A stretch of 64,000 bases of DNA. It comes from Manihot esculenta. Its lineage: Eukaryota > Streptophyta > Magnoliopsida > Malpighiales > Euphorbiaceae. Where the stretch lies: positions 21,405,190 through 21,469,189 of the forward strand of contig NC_035170.2 of assembly GCF_001659605.2 (NCBI RefSeq), read 5' to 3'. The position numbers and the translations under genes are program-made. Below, piece by piece: positions 11,868 through 22,949 of this stretch. The notes under the pieces were generated by a model that did not search any database, was not told the DNA's origin, and saw only the letters and a list, made by a program, of their open reading frames with translations. The stretch's first letter is position 1; the number at the start of each line of letters is the position of its first letter.

Positions 11868-12397
11868 GGTCTCTTAGCCGAAAACGGGCGAGCTTTTCTC
11901 CCCATTTTCGGCCAAGGTGAGCTCTCTGCCGCCCCTCACCGATCTTGAGTTTCTTCCTTCAAATCTTTCACGATTTTCACTAGTTTTCACTTTGTTTTGA
12001 AGATTTTGAGCAAAAGAACAAGTTTTGAGCTTTGAGACCCATTAAGCTAAATCTCTCCCAACTCCAAGTTAGATCGCCTCTACTCTCGATCTTCAAGAGG
12101 TAAGAGTCGATCTCTAGCTTATGAGGTGTTTTAAACAAGTTTTAAGTTGATTCATGGAGTAGAAGTGCATGTTTAGGTTGTTTTGAGTTTATGGGTTTAA
12201 TGTGTGGTTATGAGCAATGTGGGTATGTTTGATGTGTTGTAGTTGGGGGTTTAGGCTAGTTTGAGACCCCTATGAACTTGTATGCTTGATTGTGTATGAT
12301 TGGGAGTGTTGTAGAATAGGTTTATGCATGTTTGAAAGGTTTGGGAGGCGTTTGTGCATGTTGGAGCTGAGTTTCTGCCACTTTGGAGAAACTCAGG

Positions 12398-12640
12398 TTC
12401 GGCCGCCGAAGGAACTTTCGGCCGCCGAACCCGCTTGTCGAGGCAGCCTTCGACTGCCGAAGCCTACCCCCGAAAGAGGACTTTCGCCTCTGGAGGGCAG
12501 TTTCGGCCGCCGAAAGTGCCGCCGAACATGCATGAGTTTCGTCTCTGTCTGGGAGTTTCGGCCGCCGAAGGTGCCGCCGAACCTGCCTGACTTTCGGCTT
12601 TGGAGGGACTTTTGGCCGCCGAACCTGCCGCCGAAAGTGC
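12398..12640 (+). repeat. Transcribed cluster of TTCGGCCGCCGAA dyads
   Basis: About ten TTCGG...CCGAA units are packed in ~240 bp downstream of the TATA box, many with matched flanks (AGGTTCGG with CCGAACCT, ACTTTCGG with CCGAAAGT). All frames stay open over the array and yield artefactual Arg/Pro-rich peptides, which are not called as genes. Confidence 0.7.
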
Positions 12641-13822
12641 CCTGTCCAGCCCTCCTTTGCATGTTTTTCTATGGTTGTTTCATGATGTTCTAGGGGGTTT
12701 TCTTGGGGAGTAGTTTAGAGTTATGTTCATGTATGTTTGGTCCCTCATTTGAGTCCACCTGTGTAGGTTCGGACCCGAGGAACCGAGGACCCCAGCAGTG
12801 AGTCTGCTACTCCAGTGTCTGGTCAGAGCTATCCAGAGGTGAGTGGAATAACTCATTACGTTTTAAAGCAAATAATGGATATTTTAGCATGATTCACGCA
12901 TCATTAATGTCATGAGATATACTAGGTTGTTTGCATTAGAATTCACGAATATGTTGCATTGCATATTTTGTTGTTGATGTGGATGAACATTGGATGATCC
13001 ATAGCCCTCGACCTATGATATGACGATATGGTATGTACGGTATGGAATGAAAGACCAGTGGGACCCATTCTACGTTCGCTGGCACTATGTAAGAGAAAGA
13101 CCAGGACCCATTCTACGTTCTGGCACATTGGAATGTTATGTTATGCTATGTAAGAGAAAGACCAGGACCCATTCTACGTTCTGGCACTATTGGATATGTA
13201 GAGGGCTACTGGTGACAAGTTCATCCTTGATGTGATATGTTTGTAATGTGATGCATTCCATGGAAGCATGAAAAGTTAATATAATGTTTTATTATTCTGC
13301 TCACTGGGCTCTAGTAGCTCACCCCTCTCCCTAATCCCCTAGGTTTGCAGGTACGGGGTAGGTAGAGAAGTCAAGTCGAATGAAGTAATGTGTATGTAAT
13401 AGATAGAATGTGGACATGATAAATTGTAAAATGATGTAAAGTTATGAATAGTTATGTTATGTAAAAATGATATTGAGGATTAGAGGTTGTGCTTGACCCT
13501 ATGTATATGGTATCCCTTTTAATACATGATTACTGTTATTATTTGATGAGATGAGTAAATCAAGCTTAATGCATGTTATTGATACCCCATTGGAGCATTT
13601 GATGAGGGCTCCAGTGTGAGGTTTGCGGTTATGTTAGTGTGCATGCACAGGTTAAGCTTGATTCGTGAAAGAAAAAGTTTACATGTTTATGTATATGTAT
13701 GATCATGTATGGGATTACACAGATTTTCAGGTTGTATGTCAGGCTTGCTACGGGTCCCGGCGGCCTTAAGTCGATCTGGATCCTAGCGCCGGTAGCAGTC
13801 TGATTTTCGGGTCGTTACAGAA

Positions 13823-13836
13823 TGGTATCAGAGCCC
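13823..13836 (+). other. Primer binding site of element A
   Basis: TGGTATCAGAGCCC lies three bases after the 5' LTR, complementary to initiator tRNA-Met. Confidence 0.9.
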
Positions 13837-14092
13837 TAGGTTCATATGGTCGGACCTAGAGTGTCGGGCTCATAGATGTTATAGAAGGTTAAGCACATTA
13901 GGAAATGATCATGTCCACTAGGATAGGATGTGGAGTCCTGTCTTGTATGATGATGTGAAATGCCATGATCTTATGCGTGTGCATTAATGATATGCTATGT
14001 ATGTGATGTATGTGATGCGGGTTCATGTGTTTCCACATGAACCATGTGATGCTGATGTTTTTAGTGTTGTGTACTGTTTTTCAGAAAACAGG

Positions 14093-15090
14093 ATGAGAGG
14101 AACTCGTCGATCTGCACGATTGACTGGAGTACCACCTCAGGATGAAGGCACTGATGTCTGTCCTCCTGCATTGCCTAAGGCAATGTCATGTAGATCAAGC
14201 AGAGAAAGAGTGTCAAGGGACCCTAGAAGGTCTTTTGATGCTAGCAGAAGGGGGATGGGAATCTGGATGTCAGCATGTCAGAAGAAGGGACAGGGGAGTC
14301 ACAGGGAGGCGCTCAGGCCTCGGGGTATGGTTTTCCACCCCATTATCCACCCTTCCCACAGGGTTCAGGGTATCCGATGGGAGGCACATCGGATTACTCC
14401 AGCTTTAACCCCTACCCTACCTACATGCCTTATCCACATTTCTATACACCTTACCCACAGTACCCAGCTTATCCACCCTCACCCTTCTATCCTAACCCAG
14501 TAAACCCCAATTTGGGGAATGCTGCACCCCCACCTCCACCACCTACAGAACCAGCAGCCCCAGTTGCTCAACCTTCTAGACCTAGCTCAGCCGGTGTGAG
14601 CAAAGTGAAGATGACAGATTACCTTAAGCTGGATGCTCCCAAATACAAGTCAAAGGATGACCCCTTTGAGTACCTGAGGGTAGTGAAGACGATAACGGAC
14701 GAGCTAGGGGCAGACGACAGCAGGGCCATTCAGATGGCAGGGTTCACTTTAAAGTGCAAAAAGGCACGGGAATGGTTCAAGTGTTATGTGGACCCAAGAC
14801 TAGACGGCATGTCATGGGAGGAATTTGCAAATGAGTTTGCTGGATGATCTTTTCCAGACAGTTCTAGAGAACTGAAGATGATTGAGTTTGAGCAGCTAAG
14901 GCAGACAGAACACATGAGTGTAGAGGAGTACACGGATAAATTCTTAGAGCTATTGCCTTTTTCAGGGCAAGCTCTAGATACAGATTCGAAGAAAGCCAAG
15001 AGATATGTTATGAAACTGCATTCTAGGAACTCCTCTTTGATTCAGTCAGTTGAGAGGGAAAGTTTCCACACTGTGGTGGATATGGCTTGA
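14093..15090 (+). pseudogene. gag of element A, frameshifted
   Basis: The start ATG at 14093 opens MRGTRRSARLTGVPPQDEG, the same start as in D, F and G. Compared with D, a stretch of roughly 20 codons is missing near 14250 and throws the reading into another frame, where the Pro/Tyr-rich segment (about 14320-14510) and the capsid domain (about 14610-15090) follow. Two stops then interrupt it: TGA at 14845-14847 where D has Trp, and TGA at 15088-15090 where D has Arg. Both are transition changes (TGG to TGA, CGA to TGA). The product would form the virus-like particle if intact. Confidence 0.85.
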
Positions 15091-15093
15091 AGA

Positions 15094-18000
15094 ATGGAGG
15101 CTAGTGCAATAATTGAGGGGTTAGTGAAGCAGTCAGTGACCCAGTCTTCAGGAGTTAAGACCCCAGGCAGAGGAGGGCCAGGTCCCTCTTCTCAGAGTTC
15201 AGGTAGCAAGAAGTGGAGTAACACCACCAAGAAGCCGAAGAAGAACAAGTTCTGGAGTAAGTTGAAATCCGGTCTGGGATTAGGCGGTGGCTCGAGCTCG
15301 GGCTCAGATGGTACAGAATGCCTAAGGTGTGGGAAGCCAAACAAGGGAGTGTGTCGGGCTGGGACTAATGCATGCTTCAGATGTGGACAGGAGGGACACA
15401 TGGCTCGGGAGTGTCCTAGAGCACCTTTTATGGGTCAGCCCCAACAGACAGCTTCTGGTAGTGTGGCACAGCCAGCAGCTCCAGCCACAACTCAGGGCAG
15501 TGGCAGAGGTAGAGGGAGAGGGGCAGCCTCTTCTTCTGGTTCCCGGGGTGAAGGTCCGTCAGCTCCAGCCAGGATCTTCACCATGACACAGCAGGAGGCT
15601 AACACATCCAACACCGTGGTGTCAAGTAATCTCATCATTGGGTGTTCTGATGTGTATGCTTTAATGGACTCGGGTGCATCTCATTCTTTTATTGCTCCGA
15701 GAGCCGTTGAGAGGTTGGGTCTGATAGTCTCTGGGTTAGAGTGTCCCCTATGGGTCAGTGGACCCAAGTGTGACCCATCAGTGGCAGAGTCAGTCTGCCA
15801 GTACAGTCCAGTTTTTGTTGAGGGAAGATGCCTTTCTACCGACCTTATGGTTCTAGATTTGACAGATTTTGACGTCATTCTAGGGATGGATTGGCTATCT
15901 ACCCATGGTGCTACCTTGGACTGCAGAGACAAGGTCGTCAGGTTCAGAGATCAGAACGGGTCAGAGGTCGTCTTCAGAGGAAACAAGAAGGGTACACCTA
16001 GAGGTCTGATATCAGCTCTTCAGGCTCGTAGGTTGCTTAGAAAGGGATGTCAGGGGTATTTGGCTCATGTGAGAGAGCTAGATAGTCAGGTCAGAGAGCT
16101 AGCCTCAGTGCCAGTTGTCAGAGAATTTCAGGATGTTTTTTCAGAGGAGCTTTCAGGACTACCACCTGCTAGGGAGATAGAGTTTGAAATCGAATTGATG
16201 CCTGTAACTAGACCGATCTCTATCCCTCCCTACAGGATGGCACCAGCAGAATTGAAGGAGCTTAAAGAACAGTTGCAAGAGCTGGTAGACAAGGGTTTCA
16301 TCCGACCAAGTACCTCACCTTGGGGTGCTCTAGTATTGTTTGTGAGAAAGAAGGATGGATCCCTTAGGCTTTGTATCGACTACAGGCAGTTGAACAAGGT
16401 CACTACCAAGAATAAGTACCCATTGCCAAGGATCAACGATCTATTCGACCAGCTATCAGGAGCAGGTTGTTTCTCCAAAATAGATCTGAGATCTGGGTAC
16501 CATCAGCTGAGGATAAGAGAGGAGGATGTGCCAAAGACAGCTTTCAGGACCAGATATGGGCATTTTGAGTTCCTTGTTATGCCGTTCGGGTTAACCAACG
16601 CCCCTGCAGCATTCATGGATCTCATGAACAGAGTGTTTAGCCAGTACCTGGATCACTTTGTTATTGTCTTCATAGATGATATCTTAGTGTATTCCAGGAA
16701 TGCAGAGGAGCATGCCCATCATCTGAGGTTGGTTCTGCAGACCTTGAGGGAACACGGCTTGTATGCCAAGTTCTCCAAGTGTGAGTTCTGGCTGAGGAGC
16801 ATCTCATTCTTGGGGCATGTTGTATCGGCAAATGGAATAGAGGTGGACCTCAAGAAGGTAGAAGCTGTGGCTAACTGGCCTAGACCCACTTCAGTGACAG
16901 AGATCAGGAGTTTCTTGGGTTTGGCAGGTTACTACAGGAGATTTGTCCAGGATTTCTCCAAGATTGCAGCTCCTCTGACCAGACTAACTAGGAAGAATCA
17001 GAAGTTTGTGTGGACTGACCAGTGCGAAGAGAGTTTTGAAGAGCTTAAGAAGAGGTTAACGTCAGCACCAGTGCTAGCTTTGCCAGCTGGCAATGAGGAT
17101 TTCACAGTTTTTTGTGATGCATCCCGAGTGGGATTGGGTTGCGTGTTAATGCAAAATGAAAGGGTGATTGCTTATGCTTCTAGACAGCTGAAGAAGCATG
17201 AGTTGAATTACCCCACACATGACCTGGAGATGGCAGCAATGATCTTTGCACTCAAGATGTGGAGACACTACCTCTATGGGGTTAAATGTGAGATCTTCAC
17301 AGATCATAAGAGCCTGCAGTACATCCTGAGTCAAAGAGATCTGAACCTGAGACAGAGAAGATGGGTAGAGCTGCTGAGCGATTATGATTGCAAGATTCAG
17401 TACCATCTGGGTAAGGCGAATGTTATGGCAGACGCCCTTAGCCGGAAATCACTCGGCAGTTTGTTCCACATATCGGCAGAGAGGAGACTAGTGGTGAAGG
17501 AGTTTTACAAGCTCGTTGCTGAAGGTCTTCAGTTGGAGTTGTCTGGTACAGGTGCTTTAGTTGCCCAGATGAGAGTGGCACCCGTGTTTCTGGAGCAGGT
17601 GGCTCAGAAACAACATGAGGACCCAGAGTTAGTGAAGATTGCCAGGACTGTTCAGTCAGGCAAAGATAGTGAGTTCAGATTTGACAACAAGGGGATTCTC
17701 CGCTATGGGAGCCGATTGTGTGTACCAGACGACTTAGGGCTAAAAGGAGACATTATGAGAGAAGCTCATAATGCAAGATACAGCGTTCACCCCGGAGCCA
17801 CCAAGATGTATCAAGATCTGAAGAAAGTTTATTGGTGGCCAGCTATGAAGAGAGAAGTGGCACAGTTTGTGTCAGCCTGCGAAGTGTGTCAGAGGGTGAA
17901 GCTGGAACATCAGAAGCCGGCTGGAATGCTTAACCCGCTACCTATTCCAGAGTGGAAATGGGAGAATATAGCTATGGACTTCGTAGTGGGGTTACCGGCG

Positions 18001-18204
18001 ATGTCCAACAGATTGGACTCCATATGGGTGATTATGGACAGACTCACCAAATCTGCTCACTTCATCCCTGTCAGGAGTGGCTATTCTGTGGATAAGTTGG
18101 CGCAGCTGTATGTTGATGAGATCGTCAGGCTGCATGGGGTTCCTGTTTCAATAGTGTCCGATAGAGGATCCCAGTTCACCTCCAGGTTTTGGCGGAGTCT
18201 GTAG
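15094..18204 (+). pseudogene. Zinc knuckle, protease, RT, RNase H and integrase core of element A
   Basis: A 1036-residue frame continuous with gag. In order: zinc knuckle [15 protein letters not shown] (about 15373-15417), protease with intact DSGAS (Asp at 15667-15669), RT with FIDD (16669-16680), RNase H (DASRVGLG near 17118), integrase HHCC zinc domain around 17770-17930, and first catalytic Asp in MDF near 17980. It ends at TAG 18202-18204 in place of the Gln codon in D (CAG to TAG), just before the integrase [10 protein letters not shown] box. The domains themselves look well preserved, so the inactivation is recent relative to E and C. Confidence 0.9.
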
Positions 18205-19011
18205 AATGCCATGGGTACCAGGTTGGATTTCAGTACTGCCTTCCATCCACAGACAGACGGACAATCAGAGAGGACCATCCAGACGATAGAGGATATGCTT
18301 AGAATGTGTGTGCTGGATTTTGGCGGTTCTTGGAGGCAGCATCTACCCTTGGTAGAGTTTGCCTACAATAATAGCCATCATGCTAGCATCGGGATGGCTC
18401 CATATGAAGCTTTATATGGAAGGAAGTGCAGGTCACCTGTTTGCTGGGAGGAAGTTGGAGAGAAGGCCTTGGCAGGGCCTGAGCTAGTAGAGATCACCAG
18501 CAGGGTGGTACCCATAATCAGAGAAAGGATCAAGACTGCTGCAAGCAGACAGAAGAGTTATGCAGACATCCGCAGAAGGCAAGTAGAGTTTCAGGAGGGG
18601 GATCTGGTATTGCTCAAGGTGTCTCCTATGAAAGGAGTGGTTCATTTTGGAAAGAAAGGTAAACTAGCCCCACGATACATCGAACCCTTTGAAATCTTGC
18701 AAAAGATTGGGAATGTGTCGTACAAGCTGGATTTACCTACTCCAATGGAAAGAATCCATCCGGTTTTCCATGTTTCCATGTTGAGGAAGTTTGTGTCAGA
18801 TCCGGGTAAGGTTCTTAGTGAGCCTGATGTGGAGATCCAAGAAGATCTCACTTATGTTGAGCAGCCAGTACGGATCATAGACACCCAGATCAGGAAGCTG
18901 AGAAACAAGAAAATCCCGATGGTGAAAGTCCTGTGGAACCACCACAATATGGAAGAGTGCACTTGGGAGACACGGGAGTCCATGCTCCAGCAATACCCCT
19001 ATCTTTTCTAA
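18205..19011 (+). pseudogene. Integrase C-terminus and chromodomain of element A
   Basis: This continues the pol frame after the TAG at 18202, with the first Met at 18211. It begins with [13 protein letters not shown], which holds the last catalytic Glu, then the integrase C-terminal GPY/F-like segment ([20 protein letters not shown]), and a chromodomain with [19 protein letters not shown]. Chromodomains direct insertion towards heterochromatin in related elements (family knowledge), in keeping with this dense nest. It stops normally at 19009-19011, about 100 bp before the 3' LTR. Confidence 0.9.
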
Positions 19012-19074
19012 GGTTAGTTCCTTGTCAGTTCATGTGTTTTATGTATGTTGTATGCCTTGCTTGTACAAGTTAAG

Positions 19075-19111
19075 GAACATTCGGGGACGAATGTTCTTAA
19101 GGGGGGGAGAA
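19075..19111 (+). other. Hairpin plus polypurine tract of element A
   Basis: Arms GAACATTCG and CGAATGTTC with loop GGGA (19075-19096) are followed two bases later by AAGGGGGGGAGAA (19099-19111), which touches the 3' LTR. The tract primes plus-strand DNA synthesis. The hairpin recurs in B, D, F and H. Confidence 0.85.
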
Positions 19112-19638
19112 TGTAATACCCGGCTAGACTCCGGTATCGGAATTCCTACCGTCCGGTGGAATCTCGGGTGTCGGAGACCTCTAGAAGGGTAAAAGCATGT
19201 TTTCATAAAATGTTTTAATGTGTTTTATGTTTTTAATCAAGAAAGAAAATGAGTTTTTTCTTGAAATGATCTTGGAGGAAGACCCAGGTTCGGCCGCCGA
19301 ACCTTAAGTTCGGCCGCCGAACATGCATGCGCTTCGGAAGTGCTTTAGGCCCCCGAAAGCAAAAGTGAGGGAAGTCCAGGTTCAGCCGTCGAACCTTATG
19401 TTCGGCCACCGAACATGGCATGCATGCGGAGGGACGTTCGGCTCCCGAATGTGGCCTGGCCAGCCACCTATAAAAGGGTCCCTTAGCCGAAAACGGGCGA
19501 GCTTTTCTCCCCATTTTCGGCCAAGGTGAGCTCTCCGCCGCCCCTCACCGATCTTGAGTTTCTTCCTTCAAATCTTTCACAATTTTCACTAGTTTTCACT
19601 TTGTTTTGAAGATTTTGAGCAAAAGAATAAGTTTTGAG
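19112..19638 (+). repeat. 3' LTR of element A, first part
   Basis: It matches the 5' LTR from TGTAATACCCGG onward. It carries an extra 20 bp (CTTAAGTTCGG region) absent from the 5' LTR. It is interrupted by element B after TTGAG. Confidence 0.95.
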
Positions 19639-21911
19639 TGTAAGACCCCGCTCGTTCAGACATCGGAATTCCTACCGTCCGGTGGAATCTCGGGTGTCGG
19701 ATCCTTCTGAGGGGTATAGTAAGGGTTTTCTAAAAGGTTTTCTAAAATGTTTTTAAGTGTTTTATGGTTTTAAATGGAAAAGGTTTTGGGTTTTTGAAGA
19801 GAAAAGACCAAGGAGGGACAATCAGAGGTTCGGCCGCCGAAGGTAAGTTCGGCCGCCGAACGTGGAAAGGCTTCGGGAGTGCCTTTGGCCTCCGAAAGTC
19901 TTGTTTGAACGAGCCAAGGTTCGGCCGCCGAAAGTGAGGTTCGGCCGCCGAACTTGCATGAGTTTAGGGGGCACGTTAGGCTGCCGAAGGTTGTTGACCA
20001 GGCCACCTATAAAGAGCCCTCAGATCGGAAATGGGCGAGTTTTCTCCCCATTCCCGAGCTCAGGTGAGTGTATGCCCTCCCTTGGTTGTTTGTATGTCTT
20101 TCCTTCAAATCCCTCAAGTTTTTCATGGGTTCTATCCTTGGTTTGTAGTTTTAAAGCTTAGATCGGAGGTTTGGAGAGCTTGGAGCTTTTGGAGCTTGGA
20201 TTCTCCACACCTCAAGCTTTGGGTCGCACCAATCCTCAATCTTGAAGAGGTAAGTGTAGATCCTTGTTTTCCTTGAGTTTTAATAAAGTTTTAAGTAAGT
20301 TTTGTGGAGGTTTTATGGTTGAGTATGGGTAGATATGCATGTTTAGGTTTATGTGGGTTTTATGCCCAATGTATGTTATGTGATGATGTGTTGAGGAGTT
20401 TGAGTTAGTTTCCTTGCTTCCTATGCTTGTGGGAGTGTGTATGCATGCTTGGGAGAGAGTATGTGAGGTTTGGGGATGTTTTGTGAGGTTTGGAAGGCTG
20501 ATGTGCACGAAGGCTGAGTTCTGGATGAACTCAGGTTCGGCCGCCGAAGGTGGTTTCGGCCGCCGAACGTGCCTGAGGATGCATAGGTTTGGCCGCCTAA
20601 CCTTACCCCCGAAAGTTGAGTTGTGGCTTGAAAGCAGACTTTCGGCCGCCGAAGGTAATGTTCGGCCGCCGAAAGTGCCTGACTTTCGTCTCTGGAGAGA
20701 GGGTTCGGCCGCCGAAGGTGCCGCCGAACCTACCCGAGTTTCGTCTCTGGAGGAGACTTTCGGCCGCCGAAGGTAATGTTCGGCCGCCGAAAGTGCCTGA
20801 CTTTCGTCTCTGGAGAGAGGGTTCGGCCGCCGAAGGTGCCGCCGAACCTACCCGAGTTTCGTCTCTGGAGGAGACTTTCGGCCGCCGAAGGTGCCGCCGA
20901 AAGTGCCTGTCCAGCCTTTTCATGGCTGTTTTCTATGCATGTTTCAGTGATGTTTAGAGGGGTTTTTGGGGAGTTTCTTATGAGTTGTTAGAGTGTGTTT
21001 GGTACCTCATGTGAGTCCATCTGTGTAGGATCGGACCTGAGACATCGAGGTGTCTAGCTTCAGTGCTAGTTGGCCAGTAGAGTTAGCTGAGCAGTGACTC
21101 CAGGTGAGTAGAACTAAACCTAATCTTTTATGTACGAAATATAATGCCTAAAGCATGCTCATGCATCATGTTTATATGTAATAGGTTGTTTGCACTAGTT
21201 TCACGAATATGGCGCATTGCATTATTTGATGTTGATTCAGGAGGTTCGGACCAAGGCGACTTCAATAGCCCATATCTGTCATTGAGTCTTAGGTGAGTCT
21301 TTTTGAGAGCCGGACAAGTACATATAGGAAAGTCCTTGTGAGCTCTCTGTGGACTAGGCACCCTGTCATGTATGTGAAAGTCCTGTGTGAGCTCCTTTGG
21401 GGGAGCCGGGCACCGACAGAGGGATTTTTGAGGTCATGTCTGATCCTTGAGAGTAAAGGATGCTAGCAAAAAGGAACTCTCTAAAAACATTCCGTGGGTA
21501 ATAGCATGAGCCCCGAGACGGACCAGAGACAGTTATGTGATTTCTTTGTGATATGACGCATTTCATGAGAGCATGTAATTAATGAACTGTTTTTCTCTGT
21601 TTCTACTCACTGGGCTCTTGTAGCTCACCCCATTCCCTTAACCCCAGTTTTGCAGGGCCAGAGTATGTCAAGCCAGAGTAAGTCAGAAGAACTATGGGAT
21701 AGAAGAGGTTCAAGCATGGGTTGCCATGTTTGGTTGTAATAGCTTAGCTTGTTTTGTTTATGTTTATGAGATGCTTATTGTATATGTTTATGGAGATAGT
21801 ATGTAATGTAAGTTGTAAAGAGACGATATGTTATGTAATGCTATGAATGCTTTGTATGCTTGTATAGTTTAGTTGTGGACATGATGATGATGATGATGAT
21901 GATGATGATGC

Positions 21912-21976
<65 letters not shown>

Positions 21977-22421
21977 TATGGACATGTTGTGAGCAGAAAG
22001 AGAAATGTATAAAGAGATAGAGCCAAGTTAAGAAAAATATGTGAGATGTATAGTATAGAGTTGTGCTTTGCCTAGAGTGTTGGTTAATCCCGTAGTTGTG
22101 CATGATCAATATATATATATATACGTTTTCCGAATGGCCGTGAGGGAAGAAAGGGTTCCAATCCCTTGACCCAAAGCGGATATGTTTTTACAGTTAGCTT
22201 GATGACCCTGTGAGGTTCTATGTTTTCATGCATAGGTCAAGCTGAGGTAAGAAAAAGTTTTAAAAGTTTTATGAAAATGCTGATCGTGTACGGGATTATA
22301 CCTAGAGTTCAGGATGTTTAGCAGGCTTGCTACGGGTTCCGGCGGCCTTAAGCCGATCTGAATCCTAGCGCCGAGCAGGTCGGGCCGTTACTAGAGGGGT
22401 ACCGGTTTTCGGGCTGATACA
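19639..22421 (+). repeat. 5' LTR of element B
   Basis: 2783 bp, starting TGTAAGACCCCGCTCG. The last bases read GATACA where the 3' LTR has GTTACA. A TATAAAG box is at 20008-20014. 20641-20758 is repeated directly as 20759-20876 (118-bp duplication within the dyad array), and an (ATG)n run lies at 21881-21976. Confidence 0.9.
21881..21976 (+). repeat. (ATG)n microsatellite in B's 5' LTR
   Basis: 96 bp of ATG with one CTG interruption. The 3' LTR has the same tract at 26721-26789 (69 bp). The poly-Ser and poly-Ile frames it creates on the minus strand are artefacts. Confidence 0.95.
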
Positions 22422-22423
22422 GT

Positions 22424-22435
22424 TGGTATCAGAGC
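22424..22435 (+). other. Primer binding site of element B
   Basis: TGGTATCAGAGC lies two bases after the LTR, initiator tRNA-Met type. Confidence 0.85.
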
Positions 22436-22949
22436 ATAGGTTCCTCGAGAGTACGGTGTTTTGATGCGAAGGTGCTCAGACATCGGAAAGAGGTTGTGCT
22501 AGATGTTAGGAGGGCAAGCACATTAAGAGAGATTAAGAGTAAGATCATGTCCACTAGGATAGGATGAGGAGTCCTGTCTTGCATGCTGATGTGTAATGCC
22601 ATGTGTGGTGCATGTGCATTTATGTTGTATTATGGATGTTGATAGTCCCTTAGCTGCGAGATGGCATGATATGTACTGATATGAGATGAGCTGAGAGACC
22701 AAGTATGGCCCTTGGCATAGTTGGTCATGGCATGTTCTGCTATGTTGTAGGCTATTGGTGACAGGTTCATCCATGATATATGTTGCATGAGGGATCATGT
22801 GTTTGTCACATGGACCATATGATATGATGCATGCTATACGTTATGATGCTATGCTATGTGTTGTGAGTTCATGTGTTTGTCATGGACCACATGATATGAT
22901 GTGATGCTTATGTGTGCTTGTGTGCCCGTTGTGTTTCAGACAAGCTGAG

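Larger units (their letters stand above)
11522..13819 (+). repeat. 5' LTR of element A
   Basis: 2298 bp, starting TGTAATACCCGGCTAG and ending GGGTCGTTACA. It contains a first cluster of TTCGGCCGCCGAA-type motifs before the TATA box, a second and denser cluster at about 12398-12640, short hairpin repeats at about 13043-13187, and the conserved CCGGCGGCCTTAAG block near its end. Confidence 0.95.

Noticed and set aside
12286..12693. Several overlapping open frames on both strands rich in FGRR, RPPK and SAAE (similar ones near 20414-20991, 25194-25831, 31055-31420, 35657-36038, 40125-40562, 47716-48153, 54450-54848 and 59141-59615)
   Set aside because: They come from the GGCCGCC-rich dyad arrays of the LTRs, which leave frames open on both strands. 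There is no consistent frame between LTR copies and no family features.
21831..22109. Poly-serine and poly-isoleucine frames
   Set aside because: Products of the (ATG)n microsatellite in B's LTR, read on the minus strand.
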